From assembly GCF_000797465.1 (NCBI RefSeq), contig NZ_JSWG01000015.1, positions 310,001-374,000 of the forward strand: DNA of 64,000 nucleotides, written 5' to 3'. A model generated the notes under the pieces. The model saw only the letters and a list, made by a program, of their open reading frames with translations, did not search any database and was not told the DNA's origin. Position numbers and translations under genes: made by a program. Source of the DNA: Psychroserpens jangbogonensis. Lineage in GTDB: Bacteria > Bacteroidota > Bacteroidia > Flavobacteriales > Flavobacteriaceae. Of the stretch, positions 7,593 through 15,237 are shown one piece after another (within the stretch, counting starts at the first letter, position 1; the number at the start of each line of letters is the position of its first letter).

Positions 7593-10061
7593 TTAAAAGA
7601 ATTTTAAACCAAACACAATGGCATCGCTAGCAAAACCACTTTGGTAAGAACGTACGTAATCCACTCGTAAGAAACGCCATTTTCCCCAACCAATATTATC
7701 TAAACCAATAGAGTATTCTTGGTATGGTTTGTTATCTGGAGTTGATAACGCATGAGCACCAACTACTAAATTAAAATTCAGCTTTTTTAATAAGGGAATT
7801 CTACTTAAAATGAATCCGTTAAAATCATGTTCTGCATGCATTTCTAAATACGAATCATTGGTACTTAAATCGTAATAGCCTAAATTATTAAAGACATCGG
7901 TGTAGTTTCCTTTTTGACTTACATGAATTTGATTTCCATTAAAGTGTTGGAAATCTACGAACGAAATATCGTCACCATTAAAGAATTTACCAGCTCTAAT
8001 GTTATAGCTAAATCTACCTTTGTTTGACACGTTAAATGATTGATAGATTCTTGCTTTTACTTGATCAAAATTATAGTCATCAACTGTGGCTCCTAATCCC
8101 TTTTCGTAACCAACTAATAGGGTAGGATACTTGTCTTTTATAATATTGAATTTACTATCCGGATAACTCAAATATTCTTGTCCGAAATTAATTCGAGCTA
8201 ACACATTTAGCTTAACAATATTGTGAGTTTCAAAAGGTGCAATGTCATAAGCAGATTCACTTAATGGGTTATTACTTGTATAAACATCATCTCCTTCCGG
8301 AAAAAACACTTGCTCAGAGGTGTTAAATAAAGCTTTTCGCCTTTCATAGCTTAGCGTCGTATAAAATCTAAATCCATTAAATAACTCTTCAGAAAAGCTA
8401 GCCTGAGCGAAACTACGATCATAAAGTTTCATGTAGTTGTCTTCAAAAAACAAGGAACCAATAGAGTTTTCAAATCTTGAAATTGGTTCTGCCCCATTAA
8501 ACTGTGTGGCCTCAATTCCTCCAGAAATAGTTAGAAAAGGTCGACTTGTATTATTGAATTTATACGTTGTAGATAAAGTGCCTCGTAATCGATCGTCACT
8601 AAAACCATAATTGATATTACCATTTACCGAAAAATAACGTTTAAAATCATCAAAATTTTTCATGTAAAAACCACCAACGTTTCCATTCCAACCTTGTACA
8701 GTATTGAAACTAATAGCTTCAAGTGGAGATGTAATTCCTGCACTCCAATTTTCATAGGTATTACTAAATGTATAGCCACCAATGATGTTGCCAATTTTAA
8801 ACTTGTTATTCACATGATCAACAGAATCCTTATAGACTTTAGAATCTTTTACAATTTGAATACTGTCCTTTTTGATATAGTCTGTAATCTCTTCTGCGGT
8901 TAATGGAACAGGTCTAATAGACGTCCAAAATATAGAATCTTTTTTATTTGCTTCATCAGCAAAGGATACTATTTCTTTACTAAAATCTTTACGTGTAAGT
9001 CCTGGGTTAATTATGTAATTACTATAAACTGCAGTAAATCTACCATCTCCATTAATACCAAATAAACCATATTTAAAGTCGATATTTTGTGAAATTTTTG
9101 TCCAAATATCACCTTGTTCAGAGAATGAATAATTTTGAGTGATAGTTACTTTGTCAACTGCTGGAAGACGCGCTTGTACTCCAGTAATATCTAATTCGGC
9201 TGCATAAATCGTCCATTGATCTTCAACAATATACATGTATCCTTCAAAAACAGGATCGTTTTTACGTCGAGGAGTTGCTTTAATTTTATTGATGAGGTGA
9301 CCTTTATCATCATAAAAAACACCTTCTAATTTATAACGATAATAACCAAATGCATTATTGGCAATAGGAGAGATAATTTGGTTTCCAAGTTCTATAGTAT
9401 TGTAGTACAAATCAAATTCTACATCAATCGCATTATTGAAGCTAAAACCTTTATCATCACCACTTACCTTTGAGGCAACAATCTTTTCTTTAAGTTTTTT
9501 TGGACGTAAAAATTCAAGTTTAGAAATGGTTTCAGATAGGTAAATTACACCACTTCTAGTAGAATCCAAACCACCGCCAAGATCTCCAACTTCTTGTCCG
9601 AGAATTTTTTCTGGTGCATCTTTAATACGAATCAATCCACGAGAATAGAAATCTGCTTTATAACTCTTAATCTTTTCAAGATTTTCTTTTCGTTTAGCAA
9701 TGGCTTGCCTTATAATAATATTTGCTGGATTTTCACCTGCGGTAATAACCACTTCGTTTAACGAAATTTCTTCGTCAGCTAATTCAGCGTCAAGGTTGAA
9801 CGGGAACGATTCAATAGTAACCGTTTTCTTTACGGTTTTATAACCCAAGTATTGAAAAACAACAGTATAAGTATTTGGCTCTGTAATGTTGAGTTCATAA
9901 TTACCTTCTTCATTACTAGTTGTGCCTTTGTAGGTATTATCGATAAAAATATTTACAAATGGTAAGGGGTTGCTTTTAGAATCGGTAACCTTTCCTTTTA
10001 TTTGCGAAAATGAAGTGAATGCACATAATAATGCAATGGTAGAGAGTAATAGTGTTTTCAT
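7593..10061 (-). CDS. DUF5686 outer-membrane protein with CarboxypepD-regulatory-like N domain
   Basis: 822 aa. Signal peptide about 1-19 (ending TSFSQ), then a transthyretin-like domain at about 20-105 (IKGKVTDSKSNPLPFVNIFIDNTYKGT...), as in the N-terminal extension of TonB-dependent receptors, then the long DUF5686 region with many amphipathic strands and a terminal aromatic (GLKFF), which points to an outer-membrane beta-barrel. There is no TonB plug domain, so it is not a SusC-type transporter. Family members are common in Bacteroidota next to smpB; their function is not established. The upstream region holds inverted repeats at 10122-10152. Confidence 0.85.
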   Translation of the reverse strand: MKTLLLSTIALLCAFTSFSQIKGKVTDSKSNPLPFVNIFIDNTYKGTTSNEEGNYELNITEPNTYTVVFQYLGYKTVKKTVTIESFPFNLDAELADEEISLNEVVITAGENPANIIIRQAIAKRKENLEKIKSYKADFYSRGLIRIKDAPEKILGQEVGDLGGGLDSTRSGVIYLSETISKLEFLRPKKLKEKIVASKVSGDDKGFSFNNAIDVEFDLYYNTIELGNQIISPIANNAFGYYRYKLEGVFYDDKGHLINKIKATPRRKNDPVFEGYMYIVEDQWTIYAAELDITGVQARLPAVDKVTITQNYSFSEQGDIWTKISQNIDFKYGLFGINGDGRFTAVYSNYIINPGLTRKDFSKEIVSFADEANKKDSIFWTSIRPVPLTAEEITDYIKKDSIQIVKDSKVYKDSVDHVNNKFKIGNIIGGYTFSNTYENWSAGITSPLEAISFNTVQGWNGNVGGFYMKNFDDFKRYFSVNGNINYGFSDDRLRGTLSTTYKFNNTSRPFLTISGGIEATQFNGAEPISRFENSIGSLFFEDNYMKLYDRSFAQASFSEELFNGFRFYTTLSYERRKALFNTSEQVFFPEGDDVYTSNNPLSESAYDIAPFETHNIVKLNVLARINFGQEYLSYPDSKFNIIKDKYPTLLVGYEKGLGATVDDYNFDQVKARIYQSFNVSNKGRFSYNIRAGKFFNGDDISFVDFQHFNGNQIHVSQKGNYTDVFNNLGYYDLSTNDSYLEMHAEHDFNGFILSRIPLLKKLNFNLVVGAHALSTPDNKPYQEYSIGLDNIGWGKWRFLRVDYVRSYQSGFASDAIVFGLKFF

Positions 10062-10121
10062 AGAGTTGATTGATGGTATTTATTACATAGACGCACTTTT
10101 TATTGAAAAGGTTGCCTAGCG

Positions 10122-10152
10122 AATGTCAAACATAGACATTTAAATAAATGTC
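10122..10152. promoter_or_regulatory. Three alternating half-sites upstream of the DUF5686 gene
   Basis: The sequence reads AATGTC, then GACATT, then AATGTC, giving two overlapping inverted repeats; the inner pair forms 8-bp arms gacattta/taaatgtc around two bases (10135-10152). The position, 60-90 bp before the DUF5686 start on the minus strand, suits an operator. No regulator is assigned. Confidence 0.35.
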
Positions 10153-10229
10153 GGTTGTTAAACAATCATAAATAAAACTAATGTAATTGTTAAATGTTCT
10201 GCTACAATTATGATACCAAAAGATTTCTT

Positions 10230-10688
10230 TTAATTGTAAATTTTCTTGATACGATCTAAGTCTCTCTTATTTTCACGATCTTTAATTGTGTCACGCTTGT
10301 CGAACAATTTTTTACCTTTTCCTAAGGCAATATCGAGTTTTGCTAATCCTTTTTCATTTACAAATAGACGTAGTGGAATGATAGAATTACCTTTAACATT
10401 GACTTCTTTCTCAAGCTTTTTTAATTCACGCTTATTGAGTAATAATTTGCGTTCGGCTTTTGGCTTGTGATTGTAATAATTCCCATAGACATATTCTTGA
10501 ATGGTCATATTGATTACAAATAATTCACCTCGATCATTAAACTCACAAAAGCTTTCTGCAATAGAGGCTTGACTTTCCCTAATCGATTTAATTTCGGTTC
10601 CAGTTAATACAATACCAGCTGTATAAGTATCGAGAATTTCGTACTCAAACTTAGCTTTCTTGTTCTTTATGTTAACCGGTTTTTGCAT
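10230..10688 (-). CDS. smpB: SsrA-binding protein SmpB
   Basis: Binds tmRNA and brings it to stalled ribosomes for trans-translation in the cytosol. The sequence contains the SmpB core: NIKNKKAKFEYEI at the N terminus, GIVLTGTEIKSIRE, YEYGNYYNHKPK-like QEYVYGNYYNHKPK, and the basic C-terminal tail KGKKLFDKRDTIKDRENKRDLDR. I prefer the ATG at 10688 (MQKPVNIKNK) to the in-frame ATG three codons upstream at 10697, because family members begin at this residue. Length about 152 aa, normal. It is divergent from the DUF6503 gene. Confidence 0.95.
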   Translation of the reverse strand: MQKPVNIKNKKAKFEYEILDTYTAGIVLTGTEIKSIRESQASIAESFCEFNDRGELFVINMTIQEYVYGNYYNHKPKAERKLLLNKRELKKLEKEVNVKGNSIIPLRLFVNEKGLAKLDIALGKGKKLFDKRDTIKDRENKRDLDRIKKIYN

Positions 10689-10761
10689 AGAGAGCAAAGG
10701 TAATTATTTTTAACTGTTATTAAAGTATTAGTTTTACGACTTAAGTAGCAAATATGCTAAA

Positions 10762-11508
10762 ATGAAATATGTAATATTAAGTGTTCTATCTTTTTTTCTT
10801 CTGAATTGTAAAAACGTTGAAACCGAAAAACTTTCAGCCGAAACTATTGTAAACAAATCTATAGACGTCTCAGGAAGTGCTAAAGTAATATCTTCAATAA
10901 TTGATTTCGATTTTAGAGACAGGCATTATTCTGCACATAGAAATCTGGGAGATTTTTCATTAATGCGCATTACTATTGAAACTAATAACGATTCAGTTTT
11001 TGATGTTTTAAGTAATGATGAATTTGTTCGATATATAAATGATAACGAGACTATTTTTGTTGAAGATTCTATGAAAGTTAAATATTCAGCTTCTGTAAAC
11101 TCGGTACATTATTTCTCAGTATTGCCATATGGTTTAAATGATAAAGCTGTTAACAAAACACTTTTGGATGATGTGTCAATTAATAAGCAATGGTATCATA
11201 CTGTTAAAGTAACTTTTAATCAAGATGGAGGCGGAGAAGATTTTGAAGATGTATTTCTATATTGGATAAATGTAGAGACCTTTGAATTAGATTATCTCGC
11301 GTATTCTTATGTCGAAGATGATGGATTAGGCCTGCGTTTTAGAGAAGCCTATAATGAGCGATATATTAATGATATCCGTTTTGTAGACTACAATAATTAT
11401 AAACCGAAAGATGCTTCAATTGCACTTTCAGAACTACCAAACCTGTTTGAAACAGGAGAATTAAAACTGCTTTCTAAAATAGAATTAGAGAATGTAACCG
11501 TTAATTAA
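10762..11508 (+). CDS. DUF6503 family lipoprotein
   Basis: 248 aa with a lipoprotein signal ending at a cysteine about residue 16 (FFLLNC). The body contains IIDFDFRDRHYSAHR, LPYGLNDKAVNK, KVTFNQDGGGEDFEDVFLYW and RFVDYNNYKPKD, all phrases I associate with the DUF6503 family of Bacteroidota. It is predicted to be anchored in the envelope; no function is known. The 3' end overlaps the convergent histidine phosphatase gene by 8 bp (11501-11508). Confidence 0.8.
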   Translation: MKYVILSVLSFFLLNCKNVETEKLSAETIVNKSIDVSGSAKVISSIIDFDFRDRHYSAHRNLGDFSLMRITIETNNDSVFDVLSNDEFVRYINDNETIFVEDSMKVKYSASVNSVHYFSVLPYGLNDKAVNKTLLDDVSINKQWYHTVKVTFNQDGGGEDFEDVFLYWINVETFELDYLAYSYVEDDGLGLRFREAYNERYINDIRFVDYNNYKPKDASIALSELPNLFETGELKLLSKIELENVTVN

Positions 11509-12010
11509 TCTTTAGAACTTGATCAATTTTATGGTCTTCAGAAATAGTTACGATATATAGACTGCCATTATCATGGTCATCCATATTTTCATATTTTTTT
11601 TCTCCTAAAATAGCGTTTACAAAAACAGGAGTTGTATTGCTATGACCAACAACTAAGACCGTTTTTCCGAAAGTAGCTTTAGCGAATTCTTCAGAATATA
11701 AATTTCTAGGATCGTAAGATTGAATCTCTAATTCTTGCATTTTTGCAGTAGGTTGAGCAGTCTGCGTTGTACGATTATACTGTGTAGAATATACAGCATC
11801 AAAGTCTACGTTTTCAAACACTTTACTCCAGTTTACGGCTCTTTTATTTCCTTCCTCTTTTAAATTAGGGTCTTTATTCGTTTTATCACTTCTATCTTTT
11901 TCCGCATGTCGAATAAGATAATAGGTTGTTGTTGAAGGTTTAGTTTTTTCCTGTGCATTTACAGGTATAATAAAACTTAAAGCAAAGGCTACGATTAGAA
12001 AATATTTCAT
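11501..12010 (-). CDS. Secreted histidine phosphatase family protein (SixA/phosphoglycerate-mutase fold)
   Basis: 169 aa with a signal peptide (1-19, ending VNAQ), so it acts outside the cytoplasm. The catalytic histidine lies in YLIRHAEK at about residues 32-39 and the second active-site histidine in VVGHSNT near 122. Phosphatases of this fold remove phosphate from small molecules or phospho-histidine proteins; the substrate is not evident. Being in the periplasm argues against a SixA-like phosphorelay role. It converges with and overlaps the DUF6503 gene by 8 bp. Confidence 0.85.
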   Translation of the reverse strand: MKYFLIVAFALSFIIPVNAQEKTKPSTTTYYLIRHAEKDRSDKTNKDPNLKEEGNKRAVNWSKVFENVDFDAVYSTQYNRTTQTAQPTAKMQELEIQSYDPRNLYSEEFAKATFGKTVLVVGHSNTTPVFVNAILGEKKYENMDDHDNGSLYIVTISEDHKIDQVLKIN

Positions 12011-12127
12011 TTTAATTGAATTTTGTAAAAATCAAATATAATCAAATGATATACGACTGAAACTAAATGAAAGTTAAATATGAAGATTCTATAATCTTTT
12101 TAATACATTTATACTATGGCTGAGATT

Positions 12128-12135
12128 TACTTTTG
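12128..12135 (+). promoter_or_regulatory. Bacteroidota -7 box before the Crp-like gene
   Basis: TACTTTTG matches the TAnnTTTG consensus of the Bacteroidota housekeeping sigma factor, 23 bp before the ATG at 12159. No clear -33 TTG was found at the right distance. Confidence 0.45.
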
Positions 12136-12158
12136 ATTCGGCCATTTTTCCTATTAGA

Positions 12159-12758
12159 ATGCATCATAAAATGATAGATAACAAAGCGAATTTATTTATT
12201 GATTTCATAAACAAGTATGTCACTCTTAGTGAGCTTGAATCGAAACTTATTCTCGAAAGAGTTAATATAAGAAAATACTTGAAGGGCCAATATGTTGTGC
12301 AACAAGGAGACGTCTGTAGGTATAGTGGTTTCGTTATTTCGGGCTGTACACGAACGTTTTATGTTGACGATACTGGTGAAGAGCATATTGTTATGTTTTC
12401 AATTGAAAACTGGTGGGCTTCAGAAATTGGAAGTTTTGTGTCTCAAAAACCTTCAGATTATAATGTTCAATGTATTGAGAATACTGAGTTAATTCAATTA
12501 TCATTTGAAGATCAAGAAGTTCTGTTTAAGGAAATTCCTAAGCTAGAGCGCTTCTTCAGATTGATATTAGAACAAGCCTTTGTAGCTTCCCAAAAAAGAA
12601 TTGTTTCAAACTTTAGCCTTTCAGCCAAGGAGCAATATATTTTATTCACAAAGCAATATCCCGAAATTGAGAAACGTATTCCTCAATATATGGCAGCATC
12701 CTATTTAGGCATATCAAAAGAATTTCTGAGTAAGATTAAAAAACAGTTTAAGATGTGA
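12159..12758 (+). CDS. Crp/Fnr family transcriptional regulator
   Basis: 199 aa. The N-terminal cyclic-nucleotide-binding beta-roll is visible from about residue 25 to 130 (GQYVVQQGDVCRYSGFVISG), and the short C-terminal helix-turn-helix ends the protein (QYMAASYLGISKEFLSKIKK, about 175-196). The cAMP phosphate-cassette residues of true Crp are not obvious, as in most flavobacterial members of this group, so the ligand is unknown. An alternative ATG lies 12 bp downstream at 12171. A perfect 24-bp palindrome follows the gene. It is upstream of the nucleoside catabolism genes, and a regulatory link to them is possible but unproven. Confidence 0.87.
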   Translation: MHHKMIDNKANLFIDFINKYVTLSELESKLILERVNIRKYLKGQYVVQQGDVCRYSGFVISGCTRTFYVDDTGEEHIVMFSIENWWASEIGSFVSQKPSDYNVQCIENTELIQLSFEDQEVLFKEIPKLERFFRLILEQAFVASQKRIVSNFSLSAKEQYILFTKQYPEIEKRIPQYMAASYLGISKEFLSKIKKQFKM

Positions 12759-12762
12759 AGGG

Positions 12763-12790
12763 AAAAGTTAATCTAGATTAACTTTTTTAG
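12763..12790 (+). terminator. Palindromic hairpin after the Crp-like gene
   Basis: A perfect 24-bp palindrome (12763-12786) with half-site AAAAGTTAATCT, followed by more T residues, begins 4 bp after the stop codon at 12758. It can form a terminator hairpin, but a perfect palindrome could also be a regulator site. Confidence 0.6.
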
Positions 12791-12826
12791 ATAAACTACT
12801 TCATTTTATTTTAGACTTTTGTTCTT

Positions 12827-12834
12827 TAACTTTG
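12827..12834 (+). promoter_or_regulatory. -7 box before deoA
   Basis: TAACTTTG fits the TAnnTTTG consensus and lies 37 bp before the deoA start codon at 12872. It is the likely promoter of the nucleoside catabolism cluster. Confidence 0.45.
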
Positions 12835-12871
12835 TCTTCATGCTGCTTTCTAATAGTAGCAATAACATACT

Positions 12872-14170
12872 ATGGTAGATTTAATTGTCAAAAAAAGGAA
12901 TGGTCTTGAATTAAATAAGGAAGAACTTACGTCAATTATTGATGGTTTTATTTCTGGTGAAATTCCTGATTACCAAATTTCGGCATTTTTAATGGCTATT
13001 TATTTTAAAGGTATGAATAGTCTGGAGACTGCTATTTTAACTGATTTGATGATGAGATCTGGTGATTTGATTGACTTATCGGCTATTGAAGGTATTAAAG
13101 TAGATAAGCATAGTACAGGAGGCGTTGGTGATAAAACGACTCTAGTCTTAGCGCCATTGGTTGCGGCAGCAGGAGTTCCTGTTGCAAAAATGTCTGGTAG
13201 AGGTTTAGGCCATACTGGAGGAACTTTGGACAAGATGGAATCTATAAGTGGGCTTTCTGTTAATATGACAAAAGAACAATTTATCGATAATGTCAAATCT
13301 CACAATATTGCCGTGTGTGGTCAAAATGCAAATTTGGTACCTGCCGATAAAAAATTATATGCGCTTAGAGATGTTACAGGAACAGTAAATAATATTTCTT
13401 TAATTGCTTCAAGTATAATGAGTAAGAAATTAGCTTGTGGAGCAGATGCTATTGTTCTCGATTTAAAAGTCGGACATGGTGCATTTATGAAGACACTTGA
13501 AGATGCAGAGGAATTAGCACAAGTAATGATTAATATTGGTGCTAAAATGAATAGAGAAGTTATAGCTGTTATTACATCTATGAGTGAACCTTTAGGATAT
13601 ACTATCGGAAATGCTTTAGAAGTAAAAGAAGCAATAAATACCTTACAAGGTAACGGACCAGATGACTTGACAGAACTTTGCTTAGAATTAGGTGGTCATA
13701 TGCTTGTCTTAGGAAAAGTATCAGAAAGTCACGAACAGGCTGTTTTGAAATTAAAAGAATTGATTAACTCTGGAAAAGCATTTGATAAATTCAAAGAATT
13801 TGTAAAAGCTCAAGGAGGTGATGTTAATTCAATTGAACATACAGAAGAGCTTCCAACAACTGATCATAAAAGGATTTATTCTTCGAAAGAAGAAGGTTTT
13901 TTAAGTGACCTAAATGCTTTGGATGTTGGATTAGCTTCAGTAAAATTAGGTGCTGGTAGAGAAACAAAAGATAGTGTTATTGATTTTGGAGCTGGAATAC
14001 GATTGCTAAAGAAAACTGGTGATTATATTAAAAAAGGAGAGGCATTGGCCGAATTGTTTTCGAATGATGAATCCTCATTTAAAAAAGCTGAAGAGCTTTT
14101 GGATTTAGCGTATAAAATCAGTGAAGAAAAACCTATTGAAAAAACATTAATACTTAAAACTATGAGGTAA
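12872..14170 (+). CDS. deoA: Thymidine (pyrimidine-nucleoside) phosphorylase
   Basis: Cytosolic enzyme that splits thymidine or other pyrimidine nucleosides with phosphate into base and (deoxy)ribose-1-phosphate. The phosphate-binding KHSTGGVGDKT lies at residues 79-89 and the family signature SGRGLGHTGGTLDKMES at 108-124; 432 aa is the normal length. The C-terminal domain has the glycine-rich LGAGRETKD. It is the first gene of a co-directional cluster with deoC, an ALDH16 dehydrogenase and deoD, which supports a nucleoside-catabolic role. Whether it prefers thymidine or uridine cannot be read from the sequence. Confidence 0.93.
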   Translation: MVDLIVKKRNGLELNKEELTSIIDGFISGEIPDYQISAFLMAIYFKGMNSLETAILTDLMMRSGDLIDLSAIEGIKVDKHSTGGVGDKTTLVLAPLVAAAGVPVAKMSGRGLGHTGGTLDKMESISGLSVNMTKEQFIDNVKSHNIAVCGQNANLVPADKKLYALRDVTGTVNNISLIASSIMSKKLACGADAIVLDLKVGHGAFMKTLEDAEELAQVMINIGAKMNREVIAVITSMSEPLGYTIGNALEVKEAINTLQGNGPDDLTELCLELGGHMLVLGKVSESHEQAVLKLKELINSGKAFDKFKEFVKAQGGDVNSIEHTEELPTTDHKRIYSSKEEGFLSDLNALDVGLASVKLGAGRETKDSVIDFGAGIRLLKKTGDYIKKGEALAELFSNDESSFKKAEELLDLAYKISEEKPIEKTLILKTMR

Positions 14171-14233
14171 ATACTACCGAATTAGTTATTTTTAAAATAT
14201 AAAAAAGATATATGTTGTATTCTAAATGCAACA

Positions 14234-15226
14234 ATGAAGGTGAAACATATGAAGTCAAATAAAAACACACAACCGCATCATAAACGTAATGAAGGAATTC
14301 CATTCGATGCAAGTCTATTTGAAGATATAAATGTAAATAGAAGTGCTGTTGAAAGACGAGCAGCTACATTAAGCGGACGAAGATCTGTTAAGAAACAGTG
14401 GCAAGCGGCTTGGTTGTTAAAAGCCGTGAGTTGTATTGATTTAACAACTCTTGCTGGTGATGATACAGAAAGTAACGTATTGAGGCTTTGCGCTAAAGCA
14501 AAGTCACCAATTAGGTTAGATTTATTGGAGGCTATGGGAATGAAAGATGCTCATATCCAAACAGGTGCAATTTGCGTATATCACAACTTTATTAAGGATG
14601 CAAAAAAAGGTTTAACTGGAAGTTCTATACCTATTGCAGCCGTATCTACAGGATTTCCTGCAGGTAATATTCCGCTCAAAGAGAGATTAAAACAAATTGA
14701 ATTATCTGTGGCAGCAGGCGCAACAGAAATAGACATTGTTGTCAGTAGAGATTTAGTATTACGTTCAGATTGGAAGACCTTATATGATGAAGTATCTGCT
14801 TGTAGAAAAGCATGTGGAGATGCTCATATGAAAACCATATTAGCTACTGGAGAAATTCCAACATATACTAAAGTAGCAAAGGCAAGTTGGGTTAGCATGA
14901 TGGCTGGCTCAGATTTTATAAAAACGAGTACAGGTAAAGAACCTGTAAATGCTACTATTCCGGTTAGTCTAGTAATGATTAGAACCATTAGAGAATATCA
15001 TGAATTAACAGGCTACAAAGTTGGTTTTAAACCAGCAGGTGGTATCGGAAAAGCTAAACAAGCTATTAATTGGTTGGTATTAATCAAGGAAGAACTTGGT
15101 GACGATTGGTTAACCCCAGATTTATTTAGATTTGGAGCTAGTAGTCTACTAGGAGATATTGAAAGACAATTAGAACATTATGTGACAGGAAGGTATTCTG
15201 CATCATTTAGACACCCAATGGCATAA
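14234..15226 (+). CDS. deoC: Deoxyribose-phosphate aldolase, long form
   Basis: Cleaves 2-deoxyribose-5-phosphate to glyceraldehyde-3-phosphate and acetaldehyde in the cytosol. At 330 aa it is of the long, animal-like type. The Schiff-base lysine is Lys230 in FIKTSTG, and the second active-site lysine is Lys266 in GFKPAGG; both are intact. The aspartate of the EIDIV motif is also present. The start at 14234 is an ATG, with another ATG at codon 6. It sits between deoA and the ALDH gene (11 bp gap), fitting removal of its acetaldehyde product. A second, defective-looking DeoC homologue is encoded at 18388-19050. Confidence 0.93.
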   Translation: MKVKHMKSNKNTQPHHKRNEGIPFDASLFEDINVNRSAVERRAATLSGRRSVKKQWQAAWLLKAVSCIDLTTLAGDDTESNVLRLCAKAKSPIRLDLLEAMGMKDAHIQTGAICVYHNFIKDAKKGLTGSSIPIAAVSTGFPAGNIPLKERLKQIELSVAAGATEIDIVVSRDLVLRSDWKTLYDEVSACRKACGDAHMKTILATGEIPTYTKVAKASWVSMMAGSDFIKTSTGKEPVNATIPVSLVMIRTIREYHELTGYKVGFKPAGGIGKAKQAINWLVLIKEELGDDWLTPDLFRFGASSLLGDIERQLEHYVTGRYSASFRHPMA

Positions 15227-15237
15227 ATAAAAAACGC

